NCBI RefSeq assembly: GCF_000972845.2
Contig: NC_040032.1
Location: forward strand, 18,177,048 to 18,241,047
Direction of reading: 5' to 3'
DNA length: 64,000 nt
From: Larimichthys crocea
Taxonomy: Eukaryota > Chordata > Actinopteri > Sciaenidae
Shown here: positions 50,701 to 60,860 of the stretch, one piece after another
Layout of the letters: each line of letters begins with the position of its first letter
Numbering within the stretch: position 1 is the first letter of the stretch
Notes under the pieces: model-generated
What the model was told of the DNA's origin: nothing
The model's input: only the letters and a program-made list of their open reading frames with translations
Databases searched by the model: none
Position numbers and translations under genes: made by a program

Positions 50701-53700
50701 CCCTAACCACACACTTTTATACACCTTATTACACGCATTTTGTACAGTACTCCCTTAATTAATCAGGACGCAGAACACACGTGCGGTTCTCACTCAGCCA
50801 ATCAGGACGCAGAACACCCCCCCCCCCCCCCCCGCGCGCATGGTCATGGCCCGCGATGGAATTGTCAGAAAAAAAAATTGGCTACTACTGAAGGGAGGTT
50901 ACTGATCCATTGATGGATCTCAAAACCACCGGTAGCAAGCTGTGCTCGGAGGCGGTCAAGGAAACTTTTGGCCTGCCCTTCATGGTGGCAGAACTTGCCA
51001 CTCATAAACCTCTGCAGGCTCCTCACGTCGCATATTTCGCCATATGAAACGGAGTAATGGTCTATCTTCAGCCAGCAATCTGACCTGGTGGAACATGGCT
51101 TTTATATCACCAGAGATGGCAACAGAATGCTGACGGAAGCGCAGCAGAACACCCATCAAGGATGGGCCCAGAACTGGGCCAGGAAGAAGACAGTCATTTA
51201 AGCACTGCCCTTGGTACTGGAATGAGCAGTGGAACACTAGGCGCTGTTTGCCATTGTGCTCCACAAGGTGGTGTGGTATGTACCATGATGATTCACTGTT
51301 TTGGACCACTTCTTGAGGACTGAGTTTCTTCACATATCCAGCCTCCAGCAACTTGTTTATTTCTTTATTGTAAATAACTGCTACCTCTGGATTCTTCATT
51401 AGCTTCCGCTCTGTGTGTCTGCGGGCAGGCAGGACAGATTCCTTTGGAGCTTGGGGTTTGGAGACCTTCAGTTTGTGGATTAGGGGGGTTGCATAGCGAC
51501 CAACTCTGTTGATCCCCACTTTCACAGTGTAGTTATCCAGCTGAGCTAGTGCTTCATGGTCCTGTTTGGAACGTGTAATGACTTTCTCACTTTGATAAGG
51601 CAATACATCCACTTTCCATAGCCTTTTGACAGCATGATAAAGATCTGCCCCAGGGGATGCACAAGAAATAAACAAGGACTGGATTTCTAAATAATAATTT
51701 CTTTTGGCTTCAGGTGAAAAACAATCTTGGTTGTCAGGGAGATCCTCAGGGAGCATTGTGGGTCCTTGCAAAGCCCAAGTAAGACATGTGGGCACAGCTG
51801 CTGGGCCGCCCCCTGGACCCAAACGGACTCGTTCCACAGGACACACAAGATGAGGATGATCCGAACCAATGAGGAGGAGAGGATGCACTTTCTGGAAAGC
51901 TTGGAGTGGTAAGCCACGCAGATGCTCGAATCTCTGGAGGACATGCACAGGGTAAGACTGTGGAGCAAGGCTCAGTTTCTCAGCAGTGAAGGCATCCTTT
52001 ATAATAAACTTCTTGTCTGCATTTGCTGCTGAGGAAATATTGAAAGTGACTGTAGTGCCCATGAGAGTCTCAGTCCCCTGGCAGACAGTTTTCAGCATGA
52101 GAGACTCAGCCGCCCCCTCAAGCCCAAGAGAGGTAACTGCAGTGGCTAAGAGCATGGTTCTCTCTGACCCATCGTCTAATATTGCATAAGTTTCAAGGTT
52201 TCTCCCCCTGTAACTTATAAAAACCATGACCACTTTCAGAAGGACTCTTGTGCTGCAGCTGGAACAGATGAGGCAGGAGGTGCTTGAATCACTTTGTGGC
52301 TGATTCACCTCATGAAGGACTCCAAGGTGCTTGCCATTGCACTTTGGGCAGCATTTCTTTAAATCACAGTTCCGTGCTCGGTGTTCACGAGCACATCTCC
52401 AGCAACGTCCTTTCTCTTGTATCCACCTCTTAACTGCATCCCTTGACAGCTGCCGAAAATCTGGACAGACACTTATATGATGGCCAGAGGCACTACAGTA
52501 AGGGCATGTCTGGCTTTGACGTGTAGCGGACTCAACTGAAGGTCGCTTGGTCTGACTTTGAGGATGGCTAGTGCCATGAAGTATAGTGGCCACTGGGTTA
52601 CTAGGCTTTGAGAAGCTGGGCTTTATGGGGTTTCGTTGCTCTAGGGGTCCTCTCCTATCACGGGTCTGTGTGGCCATGGCTTGACACTCAGCTTCTTCCT
52701 CAAGCCAGTTAGAAAAGTCCACCAAGTTATGAGGAACACCTGGCTTTGTGGCACGGCTGAATCTGGCATAATTAGCAACATGCTCAGAAGGAAGTTTACC
52801 CAAAAGTTGCTGCACATGTGATGCACAAGCCAACTCTGCATCCCCTTCACCATTCTCCAGCGACTGCAGCATGCCAACGAGAGCTCTGACTCGGATAGCA
52901 AAGTCACTGAAGCTTCTAGAATCACTAGGACGTACAGAGGGAAGATTCAAGATGGCTGTAATCTCTCTCAGGACAAGCTGCTGTGGCTGACCATATCTCT
53001 GCTGCAAGGCTAGCATAGCCCTGGTGTAAGGAAGGGGATGATGTGCATAGGCCAAGGCAAGATGACAGGCTGTTTCCAACTTCAGGTGGTCCAACAATAC
53101 ATGGTATTTAAACTGCTCGCTTCCATCATTGGGTAGAAGATTGGTGAGAGCCATCTTAAGCAGTGCAAACTGTCGGGGGTCTTCATGGGTAAACTAGGGA
53201 AAGGAAGGGGCTGCAATTGGATGAGCTCTGTAGGGCCTTGGTGGCTGCTGCGGCAGATATTGAGACACTAACTGGTCTGGGTAAGTTGGGGCAGCACTGT
53301 GCATGTTCAGAGAAGAGGGGTCAGGGTAACGAAGGACTGATACAGCCTGAGGATGTGAGACAGCAACTGCAGGCTGGTCCCTGTACAAAGGGGCACGGGG
53401 CTGCAGGTAGGAGGACCCAGGAGGATTACCAGCAACTTGTGCGTGCACATAAGGAGCCTGTACATAGGAAGGGTTAGCCAATACAACTGCTGAAGAGGAG
53501 AAAGTGGCTGTAGGAGGGGGAACAGTCAGCTGAGGAGGTTGGAAGGCAAGAGCTCGTCTGGAGTCTTGAGCCCTAGGGAAGGGTAGAGAGAGCTCACTTT
53601 TTTCTCTGACATTAGGCGGGGGCTCATAATAATCCTGCTGCCTGGGTGACAAATCCACAGAGGCTACATAAGGTACAGCTGCTGAAACTCCTGAACATGG

Positions 53701-56700
53701 CTGCTGCAAGTCAGCAGGTTCACTGGGAACATCACAGTCTGAATGCTGGTCACAGTAATGTCCACTGGTTTGGGTTGCATGGGATAACTTTGACTTTGCA
53801 CGCTGTGGAGTAGTCCTTAAAGAACTAGGGGGTGGTGGAAGAGACCAAGGACGACTAGGAGCTGGTAGTGAAGGAGGATAAGAGTCACAATGGATGATGG
53901 GAATGTCATGCTCACATAATTTCTCACGCAGTTCTTTTACTATAGGAGGAGGATTCGGGGGGGCACAAAGTCTTGGGGATTGATCAGTGTCATCACCATC
54001 CTCTAATGCACGTGATGAATGAGGAGAAAAGGATGCACCCCTATATGGCTGTGCCTCCAATCTGTCTCTCAGGGCATCCACACTCTGTCCCACCTGCAGA
54101 ATGAGACCTCTGAGTTGATCCATTTCTCTTTTCATAACCTGCATGTCCATACTAGCAGTTTCTCCCTCGGCAGCGTTAGGAAGCTTGAAAGGAAGGACTG
54201 GTTTGCTACTTGCAGCTGAACTCTCAATTGGAGCTGTGCAGAGCTTTCCAGATTCACTAGGAGACTTTAAAGGCTGAGGTCTGACTGAAGGCAAGCTTGA
54301 GAATTGTGTCTGATAATCTTCCAGATATGCAGGTGGTTTATGAGGGCGTGCTGAGCGCTTAATTGTTTGTGCTTTGTCCATTGAATTGCTCTTGTTCCGG
54401 CTCGAAGGACCATGTAAAATATTGTTTGGGGTTGGTGTGAGGAATAAACTGGCTCGTGGGTTGGATGAAACAACGCAGTGGATTGTCCGATTAGAACAAG
54501 GCACAAACACAGGGGATCCAATTGATTCTCATTTATTGTTAGCTGGTTGTTTTCTGGTGGAAAGGAGAAATAATAGAACAGCAAAATATTAATCCATACA
54601 ACTCAAACTTAAGGGTCAATTAACAATTGAACAAAGATTCTTAATCTAAACAAATCTTAAGAAAATGGGGAAATTAACATTTATACTATAGATTTACCTA
54701 CTGAATATACTATGAGTGTGTGGAACAAAAAAAGGATAACTCACATCAAATACACAGCTCAAACATTGAGAATGAGGGAGGGTGAGGATAAGGCCAGCTC
54801 AGATTTTTCATCTGATCTCACTGCAGGCCAGCGTGCCAGCACTCCTCTCATACCGCCTTCAGCTCCTGATCCAGTTCAAAGAGATCAAAACTCAGGTAAT
54901 TTCTCCACTACACCTGAGTTTCCTCCACCAGACTCAAGAGTTTTTGAAAATCTTGAGCAATGTAATTATACTAAAAAGAGAAGAGCCATGCAGATCTTTA
55001 ACAAGAGAGAGAAACGGCTGGATAAAAAACCCACGCCATAAACCCTTTTAAATTATGAGTTTTCTCAAAGTCGCAACTTGGAATGCGTGCGGAATACAAT
55101 CACCTGCACTTAGAAAACAAAAAATGAACTTTCTGCTTAATACAAATTTTGATGTATTATTCATCCAAGAAATGTGACTAAAGACAATTAATGATGTTGA
55201 TGACGTAATCAAGCTCTGGCCTAAAGGCAAAAGTGTAATCTCTATAGGAGAAAATAGTGCTGATGGGGTTGGTATCTTCTTCAAAATGCATGATGTTGAA
55301 ATATATAGAAGAAGAGACCTTATCCCAGGTAGATTGCTAATGCTGGATTGTTTTTATCAAGGCAGTAAATATCGTCTTATTAACGTATACACAGCCCCAG
55401 AAGCATCAAAGAAAATGCAGCTTTTTAGAAATTTAAGACAATTATTATGTGTTGGTTACAATATTATTCTGTGTGGTGATTTTAATGTTGTTACTGAAGA
55501 AAATGATAGAATTAGCAACTCGATTTTTAAACTCCGTAAAGAGGGGAAACTATTAAAAGAAATTTGTAATAATGCAAATTTGAATGATGTCTATAGAACG
55601 TTAAACCCCTTTGGTATAGATTTTACCAGATCTGACACTAAAACCAAAACTCGTATTGATAGAATATATGTTTCTTCAAATTTCAAAATGTCCCACTATG
55701 GCACAGTCTTGACAAATTTGTCAGACCATCTTTTAGTTAAGACGTGTTTGTCATGTGGACCCTTTTCTAACAGAGGTTACTGGAAACTTAATTCACAGTG
55801 TTTAAAGAATAATGATATAATAGTTGAATTAAAACTCGAAATTCATAAAATAATTCAATTAGATATATTAACAAAATCAGATATTAAATTATGGGAATTA
55901 CTTAAATATCGGATAAAAGATTTCTTTAAATTTAAATGTAAGGAACTAAACAAACTTAAAAATGCAACTTATGATACACTAGTTAAACAATACATCAGAT
56001 TAAAACAAATGAAAGAGAGATCCTCCTCAGAAGAAGAAACAATGAAAGACCTACAATCACAGATTGAAAATATAAATAATGAATTATTATATAATATATT
56101 TAAACAGTCACAAGTTGACGAACGAGGTAATTTAGGTAATGCCATTATATCAAGTCAAAGAAATCATAGAAGTAAATTTATTAAATCTATAAGAAACCGT
56201 GATGGTAATTTAGTTACATGTGAAAATAAGAAAAGGGAAGTTATCAGAGACCTCTGTGGAAATGCATACAAAAAAATTGATACAGATAAAGTTTCCATGA
56301 ACTCCTTCCTGGAAAAAAATCCCATATATAACTCTTTAAACTTTGTATCACTTTTAGGTGATATAAAGAGAGATGAAGTAAGTAAAGCCATTAAACAATT
56401 ACATGTTGGTAAAAGCCCTGGTCCAGACGGCCTGCCCACTGAATTCTACCAGCTGTATATTGATGATATCGTGAACTTGCTTACTTCCATGTTTAATGAG
56501 GGTCTGCGTAATGGATGTATGGGTGATACTTTTTATCAAGGCGTTATGTGCTTATTGTATAAAAAAGGAGACGAGTCAGACATTGATAACTACAGACACC
56601 TGACTATTATGAATACAGACTATAAAATATTGGCAAAAATAATTATGAATAGGTTAAATAATATCCTAGATGAAATTATAGAAAAAGAACAAACATGTGC

Positions 56701-59578
56701 AATTAAGGGACGGGTGATGTGGGATAATCTATGCATTTTAAGAGAATTAATACACAGACCTAAAGATGAAACTAACTTTTACATTGTCAGCTTTGATAAA
56801 AAAAAAGCCTTTGATTATATATCCAGAGAATATCTCTGGTTTGTGATGGAAACGTATGGTTTCCCAGGAGACTTTATCAATATGATCAGATGTCTGTATG
56901 CCAAATCTAATGTATGTATTAATGTCAACGGTTATCTGACTGATAGTTTTAATGTAGAGAGAGGGGTAAAACAGGGCTGCCCTCTAAGTGCTGCCCTGTA
57001 TATACTAGCAATCAACCCCTTAATGCATAAAATTAATACAGAAAAACTAATCTCTGGTACCCCTCTTGACTCTTCACATAAAATAGTGGCCCTAGCGTAC
57101 GCAGATGATATTACGGTTATAATAAAAAATCAAAAAGAATTAGATATTTTAACAGAACATATAAATAGTTATGAGCTGGCATCTGGTGCAGAACTTAATT
57201 TTAATAAAACTGAAGGAGTCTGGATAGGATGTAAGAGTGAAAGAAAAAATATTGATATACAGATCAGAGACGATATTAAAATACTTGGTCTAACTATTAA
57301 TAATATTGACTGTAGCGATGTAAACTGGGAAAAAAAGCTCTCCGAAATTAAGGATGAAGCAAAAAAATGGGAAAATAAAAATACCAGCTACGGTCAGAGA
57401 GTAAATATAGTTAAAACCTTCATCCTGTCCAGACTCCTTTTTTTAGCAACTATTTTTCCACCTCTTAACAAAACAATAATTAAACTAAATAAAATTTGTG
57501 TAAATCTAATATGGGGAACTACTAGAGAGGTTGCCAAGAGAAACATTTTATTTAAAAGTAAGAAACATGGAGGCCTTGGTGCAGTAGATATAGACATACG
57601 ATTAAAAGTTGCATTTGTTAAGAATATGTATGTGGCCATTTTAAGGAACCCTGTCTGGATCGGTGACCTCTCAATGTGGAGAAAGAGGAGAGGAAGAGCC
57701 AGACAGGGCCCATATTATAAATTAATATATGGCGACGTTATAAATCAGTTTGCGTCTTTAAATTTAGACTGGTCTGGCTTAACAAGCAAAATGATTTTCA
57801 ATATAATAAACGAATCTAAATATGGAGGTTATATTGTTTATAAAAATATTTCTAGTAGTTATAATAATGAAATAATTAAAATTTTAAAAAATAAAAACCT
57901 CACAGAAACTATTCGTGACGTTAAATGGCTTATCACTATAAACAGATTGCCTGTACGCGCAATAGTTTCTTGGAGTTGTTATGTCACTACTAAGACCTGT
58001 CCTATGATCAACTGTAATGAGGACGAAACTCTGGAACACCTCTTAATAGATTGTTACAGAACTAAAAATGTCTGGTCCTTATTACAAAAAATAGGTCTTA
58101 GTTTTACAATAAATTATATCTCTATAGTATATAATATTTTTCAAGAAAACATGCCTCCTAATAAAAAAGAATTATTTCAGCTTGTTATTAGTATCGTAAA
58201 TAATAAATTATGGAAGACTAGATGTAAAGTGATTCTCAACCAGACAGTGATTGATAGCGAATCAGTTTTTAAACAAATATTGACTGAACTTAGAAGACGC
58301 CGTTCAACTGATAATAGACTTCCATGGCATATCTTGACAATTTAATTCCTTTATCTTCTGCTCATCTATATGTTCCCTATGTGTGTGTGTGTACTGTATA
58401 TGTAAGCATAACATAAGTAAGGGTTTATGTGTATATATGTATCTGTGTGTATTTTAAACTGCCTCCTTTTTTTTTTTTTTTTTTTTTTTTTGTATGTGTA
58501 TTAATAAGCTGTGTTTCCATTTTTGGATCTTATATTATATTTCTAATAAAGTTTCTTAAAAAGCGATAAGGCCAGCCAGCCCCTTTGTTCTCCATTAAGG
58601 ACAAAAGGCCTCACCCAGGTGAGCTGGCTGCCTAAATAGACTTGAGGGCTCCGCCCTTCATTGATGGGAGGTGAAAGGAGGCGGGGATTTTCTACAAGTA
58701 GTATTAGTAATATTAGTAGTCTGTTGGATATAAATGAGGTGACTGGAGCTAGCTTTGCCAGAGCAGGCAGTGTCAGTCTGTCACCTCATAACGTGTATGT
58801 TTACCAGATATTGAGGCATAGATAATATGTACTTATTGACACGAACAACTTGAATAAATTGTTGCATTCTGTAACTTATGCACTTAATAATTTTCATAAT
58901 TTCTATAATCTAATGTGGCTTACCGTTTCCAGTGTACTAGGTTACAAGAAGGCTACAGCGGGTTCCAGCCCACCAACATGCATGGTTGACCACCAGCCTG
59001 CCTTGAGCCTGTGTGTAATCTATCTACAGAGCAGACTATGGGCCTCTATGTCTGAGGGGAACAGAGCAGTAAGTTCTTTTATGCATAGATGTAGTCTGTT
59101 ACTATTGTAATATAAATGAGTAAGGATTAAGTACAATAAAATACTGTCCCCTCTATCTTACATTGCTTACTGTTAATCTGTCATGTTTGTTACTTGTTAT
59201 CATGTTACATATCAAACACTGAAAGCACACAAAACAGTTCAGATCGAGTTTACCTTTTTTGTCATGATTCCTTCAAACATCACACAACTTTTAAAAACAA
59301 ACTTATCTAGAACAGCAGTCTGAAAAAGTTTTGGTCAGCATTTAGGTTTCATAGAATTTCAGAAGAAAAGATGGACACATGTAATAAAAGCATGTCACTG
59401 TGTAGTTTAGACTAACCATTATGTACACTTTGTTTTACAGATACTAGGCCTACAGGAGCTCTGTAAGCTGGTGTTGGGGATTTCTCAGCCGGAAAGTCAG
59501 GGTGGTACTGCTCAGCTGTGTGGTGCGACAGAGTCCCCAGACAGTCAAGGAAACTACGCGGATCAGACCGGTCCTTAA
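44747..59578 (+). CDS. hypothetical three-exon gene with a transposon-filled intron
   Basis: Joining 44747-44762, 58941-59068 and 59441-59578 gives an uninterrupted 93-codon frame ending in TAA (59576-59578). Donors are GGTAAGT and AGTAAGT, acceptors TACTAG and TTTTACAG, and phases agree (16, 128 and 138 nt). The ATG has A at -3 (GAAAATGA). The product would begin MIFLNGYKKATAG and end SQGNYADQTGP. I recognise no domain, signal peptide or clear membrane span. The first intron, about 14.2 kb, would contain the Rex1-like fragment, the BEL/Pao element and its nested LINE. The second acceptor has a weak pyrimidine tract. It could equally be a non-coding transcript or chance. This is inference from open frame and splice grammar only. 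Confidence 0.25.
44996..46320 (-). mobile_element. Rex1-like (CR1/jockey group) LINE, truncated and frameshifted
   Basis: Minus-strand pieces in order: 46302-46024 (NRVQTKLLKDCADQLC, VVPIPKTP, the RT fingers), 45973-45563 (FFDFSSAFNTIQP motif A; GVPQGTVLSPFLFTLYTSD motif B) and 45603-45405 (VESYKFLGVHLNNKLNW thumb). The plus-strand end shows (AGATT)n at 44996-45016 followed by ACTTTATTTATCCCAC, the 3' tail of the element. The palm YADD block between motif B and the thumb is missing and several frame changes are needed, so it is dead. Its 5' end stops close to the BEL/Pao LTR. Confidence 0.65.
46363..46367. repeat. target-site duplication AGTAG (left)
   Basis: Same five bases as 58697-58701 on the far side of the BEL/Pao element. 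Confidence 0.75.
46368..46842 (-). repeat. BEL/Pao 3' LTR
   Basis: 475 bp, TGTAAAATATTG ... TTTTCTACA on the plus strand. Compared with the other LTR it lacks about 35 bp after TGGATTGTCC. A purine-rich GAGGGGTGG lies just inside it on the minus strand and is probably the polypurine tract. Confidence 0.85.
46889..47113 (-). pseudogene. BEL/Pao integrase C-terminal domain (DUF5641-like)
   Basis: 75-codon frame, VDTVVMVVDQKLPCASWPIG and VRVAEIVVKGKTYVRPVSRL, the SH3-like C-terminal domain that follows integrase in BEL/Pao polyproteins. It sits just before the 3' LTR, in a different frame from the integrase core because of frameshifts at about 47120-47335. Confidence 0.7.
47336..47869 (-). pseudogene. 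BEL/Pao integrase catalytic core
   Basis: Minus-strand frame with MADLPPSRLR, TGMDCFGPFLIKVGRR (first catalytic Asp), VHSDHGTNFVGGE (second Asp) and GGTWEREVRAIKSAL (Glu): all three DDE-type residues are visible. It is separated from the upstream zinc-binding domain by one TGA (47870-47872) in the same frame. The frame then runs into a stop at VEEVLK through a frameshift. Confidence 0.8.
47870..48745 (-). pseudogene. BEL/Pao RNase H C-terminus and integrase zinc-binding domain
   Basis: From 48745 leftward the minus strand reads ELCAALTGAQLARMLKAELT and WLQSESCQYKIFVAHRI (RNase H-like), broken by a TAG at 48593-48595. It then reads SASNPADDITRG and the integrase H2C2 zinc-binding domain (HPGPETVFASLRRNYWILRG ... 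HSCIDCRK) ending at the TGA at 47870-47872. Frame is otherwise kept. Confidence 0.75.
48746..50172. mobile_element. composite DNA-transposon insertion in the BEL RNase H region
   Basis: BEL coding is interrupted between ...RRQLTIPRL (read from 50235 leftward) and ELCAALTG (48745). The intervening 1.4 kb has no coding capacity. It contains GGGGGTCCTCCCCCAGAAAA and a hAT-like end (CACACTTTGAAAACCGCTG near 49790), plus an internal partial duplication (49611-49715 with 50055-50158; 49991-50051 with 50174-50235). At least one non-autonomous DNA transposon and a later local rearrangement are needed to explain it. Confidence 0.5.
50190..50553 (-). pseudogene. BEL/Pao RT-RNase H connecting region
   Basis: Minus-strand HRILAMQYDPLGFIIPFTTR, AKVLLQKLWSKERDWDD, EELPQLSRIRLPRCY and then CDASEAAYGSVAYLRTVDS and VMARSRVAPRRQLTIPRL, typical of the A17/RNase H portion of Pao-type pol. 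A frame change is needed around 50311-50350. Confidence 0.7.
50554..50880. mobile_element. hAT-like end plus Tigger-like MITE debris inserted in BEL RT
   Basis: Begins CAGGGGTCGGCAATTAGCGG, the style of a hAT terminal repeat. 50645-50775 closely resembles the interior of the MITE at 28105-28235 (AAATCCGCGAAGTAAGT, TGTACAGTACTCCCTTAA). A poly-C tract is at about 50815-50833. It interrupts BEL RT between NLPSVV and HRILAMQ. No matching target duplication was found, so a deletion probably accompanied it. Confidence 0.5.
50980..54381 (-). pseudogene. BEL/Pao gag-protease-RT open frame with one amber stop
   Basis: One continuous minus-strand frame from the ATG at 54381, broken only by TAG at 53194-53196. 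Order: Pro/Ser-rich N-terminus with a short coiled stretch (MKREMDQLRGLILQVGQSVD); a DUF1759-like gag core (QFKYHVLLDHLKLETACHLA, LLGKLPSEHVANYARFS); zinc knuckles (CPYCSASGHHISVC; CWRCAREHRARNC); an aspartic protease of DUF1758 type with AILDDGSERTML (active-site D(D/S)G form); and the start of reverse transcriptase (KQRLVFHCSFQYQGQCLND, AISGDIKAMFHQVRL, EVYEWQVLP). It ends where WQVLP is joined directly to sequence from downstream of the catalytic YVDD block. Confidence 0.85.
54395..54412 (-). other. primer binding site for tRNA-Tyr
   Basis: TTCCGGCTCGAAGGACCA on the plus strand abuts the LTR edge at 54413. It equals the 3' 15 bases plus CCA of vertebrate tRNA-Tyr as I recall it, so the minus-strand copy is a perfect 18-nt PBS. 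Confidence 0.75.
54413..54798 (-). repeat. BEL/Pao 5' LTR, segment A
   Basis: Starts TGTAAAATATTG like the other LTR and runs to GATAAGGCCAGC, where the LINE is inserted. The other part of the same LTR is at 58565-58696. Confidence 0.85.
54799..55041 (+). pseudogene. LINE ORF1, C-terminal remnant
   Basis: About 80 residues remain open up to the stop at 55039-55041: Ser/Pro-rich start (STPLIPPSAPDPVQRDQN), then a basic tail (CNYTKKRRAMQIFNKREKRL). The start of ORF1 was lost by 5' truncation, so no start codon belongs to it. 13 bp separate its stop from the ORF2 ATG. Confidence 0.55.
55055..58345 (+). CDS. LINE ORF2: endonuclease-reverse transcriptase (one nonsense codon)
   Basis: Starts at ATG 55055 (MSFLKVATWNACGIQSP), the N-terminus of an AP-type endonuclease. 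One TGA interrupts it at codon 41 (55175-55177), after which 1019 codons are open to 58345. Endonuclease signatures follow: CGDFNVV, TKTRIDRIYVS, NLSDHLLVKT. The reverse transcriptase has GKSPGPDGLPTEFY, the motif A region FDKKKAFD, GVKQGCPLSAALYILAINPL and ALAYADDITV (catalytic YADD). The C-terminus has a CPMINC...HLLIDC zinc knuckle-like motif. This arrangement and the KSPGPDG/SFD..KAFD style fit the Tx1 clade of L1. It would nick DNA and prime reverse transcription of LINE RNA. The TGA most likely makes it inactive, although the remainder is remarkably preserved. Confidence 0.85.
58565..58696 (-). repeat. BEL/Pao 5' LTR, segment B
   Basis: Continues the LTR after the LINE (target duplication, then CAGCCCCTTTGTTCTCC ... 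TTTTCTACA) and is followed by the AGTAG target duplication at 58697-58701. Confidence 0.85.
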
Positions 59579-59640
59579 TTAAACCTTGACACGTAGCAAG
59601 CTACAACCTCTTTCTTCCCTCGTACACGTATGGGCCAGAA
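58702..59640 (+). other. single-copy sequence carrying the candidate exons 2 and 3
   Basis: Apart from the two candidate exons of the hypothetical gene (58941-59068, 59441-59578), no other feature is recognised. Confidence 0.35.
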
Positions 59641-60004
59641 TCTATCAAATTCAATCATCAATGAAATTTTATTTGCCAAAATCACAAAACACGTTTTGCC
59701 TCTGAGGGCTTTCCAATCTGTACAGGGAGTGACACCCTTTGTCCTTAGACCCTCAGTTCGAGTGGGGAAAAAATTCCCACAAAAAACCCTTTAACAGGGA
59801 AAAAAGGTGGAAGAAACCTCAGGAAGAGCCACAGAGGAGGGATCTCTCTCCCAGGTTGGACAGACGTGCAATAGATGTCACATGTACAGAACAAATCAAC
59901 AGAAACATATTGTACAATTACAATGACTGATAAAATGACAATGAATTACAATGAATGTCTAGTCCTATAGCAGCATAACTAAGGGATGACCTGAGCCAGG
60001 CCTA

Positions 60005-60709
60005 ACTATAAGCTCTATCAAAAAGGAAAGTCTTAAGTCTATTCTTAAAAGTGTTGACCGTGTCTGCCTCCCAAACCCAGAATGGTAGTTTGTTCCACAG
60101 AAGAGGAGCCTGATAGCTGAAAGCTCTGGCTCCCAATCTACTTTTGGAGACTATAGGAACCACAAGAAACCCAGCATCCTGAGAGTGCAGTGTTCTAGAG
60201 GGGTAGTAAGGTACTATGGGCTATTTTAGATATGATGGTGCCTGACCATGAAGAGCTTTGTAAGTAAGGAGAAGAATTTTAAATTCTATTCTAGATTTAA
60301 TAGGTAGCCAATGCAAGGAAGCCAAAATGGGAGAGATGTGATCTCTGATCTTGGTTCCTGTCAGAACACGTGCAGCAGCATTCTGAATTAACTGCAAAGT
60401 CCTAAGAGACTTATTGGAGCAGCCTGATAACAAAGAGTTACAATAGTCCAGCCTTGAAGTAACAAATGCGTGGACTAGTTTTTCTGCATCCGCCTGAGAG
60501 ACAATGCGTCTGATTTTAGCGATGTTACATAAGTGGAAGAATGCAGTCCTCGAAATTTGTTTTATGTGGATGTTAAAGGACAAATCCTGATCAAAAACAA
60601 CTCCAAGATTCTTTACAGTGGAGCTGGAGGCCAGGGTGATCCCATCTAAAGTAACTAAGTCTCTAGAAAGAGAGTCTCTGAGGTGTTTGGGTCCAATTAC
60701 GCGAACACA
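60005..60709 (-). mobile_element. L2-type LINE 3' end, copy 1
   Basis: The minus strand keeps a long frame: STVKNLGVVFDQDLSFNIHI, FFHLCNIAKIRRIVSQADAE, SRLDYCNSLLSGCSNKSL, IQNAAARVLTGTKIRDHISP, LASLHWLPIKSRIEFKILLL. It continues past 60221 with LGARAFSYQAPLLWNKLP. This is the conserved C-terminal end of L2-group LINE polymerases in fish. It is 5'-truncated, with (CA)n/(AAT)n repeats at its truncation edge. Its inverse is found at 63370-64000. Confidence 0.75.
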
Positions 60710-60750
60710 CACACACAAAACACACACACACAACACACACACACACACAC

Positions 60751-60790
<40 letters not shown>

Positions 60791-60860
60791 ATAATAAATG
60801 AGAGTATATATAAATATAATTATAATATATAATATATATATATATAATAGGTTTCAAGTA
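60700..60860. repeat. (CA)n, (AAT)n and (TA)n microsatellite cluster
   Basis: CA tract at 60701-60750, AAT tract at about 60756-60786, then a TA-rich run to 60847. Confidence 0.9.

Larger units (their letters stand above)
54799..58564 (+). mobile_element. Tx1-clade L1-type LINE inserted in the BEL LTR
   Basis: Flanked by a 12-bp target duplication GATAAGGCCAGC (54787-54798 and 58565-58576). Contains the end of ORF1 (54799-55041), nearly intact ORF2 (55055-58345) and a 219-bp 3' UTR with a T-rich tract (58468-58491) and AATAAA (58545-58550), ending CTTAAAAAGC. It is 5'-truncated within ORF1, as is usual for target-primed reverse transcription. It is younger than the BEL element it interrupts. 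Confidence 0.85.
46368..58696 (-). mobile_element. BEL/Pao LTR retrotransposon, full span including nested insertions
   Basis: Two LTRs in the same orientation (46368-46842 and the split 54413-54798 plus 58565-58696) bound gag-protease-RT-RNase H-integrase pieces read on the minus strand. The domain order and the DUF1759-type gag with zinc knuckles are those of BEL/Pao. A 5-bp target repeat AGTAG flanks the outside. It is interrupted by a Tx1-type LINE (54799-58564), by DNA-transposon debris (50554-50880 and about 48746-50170), by deletions in RT and by nonsense codons. It cannot move by itself. Confidence 0.85.
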
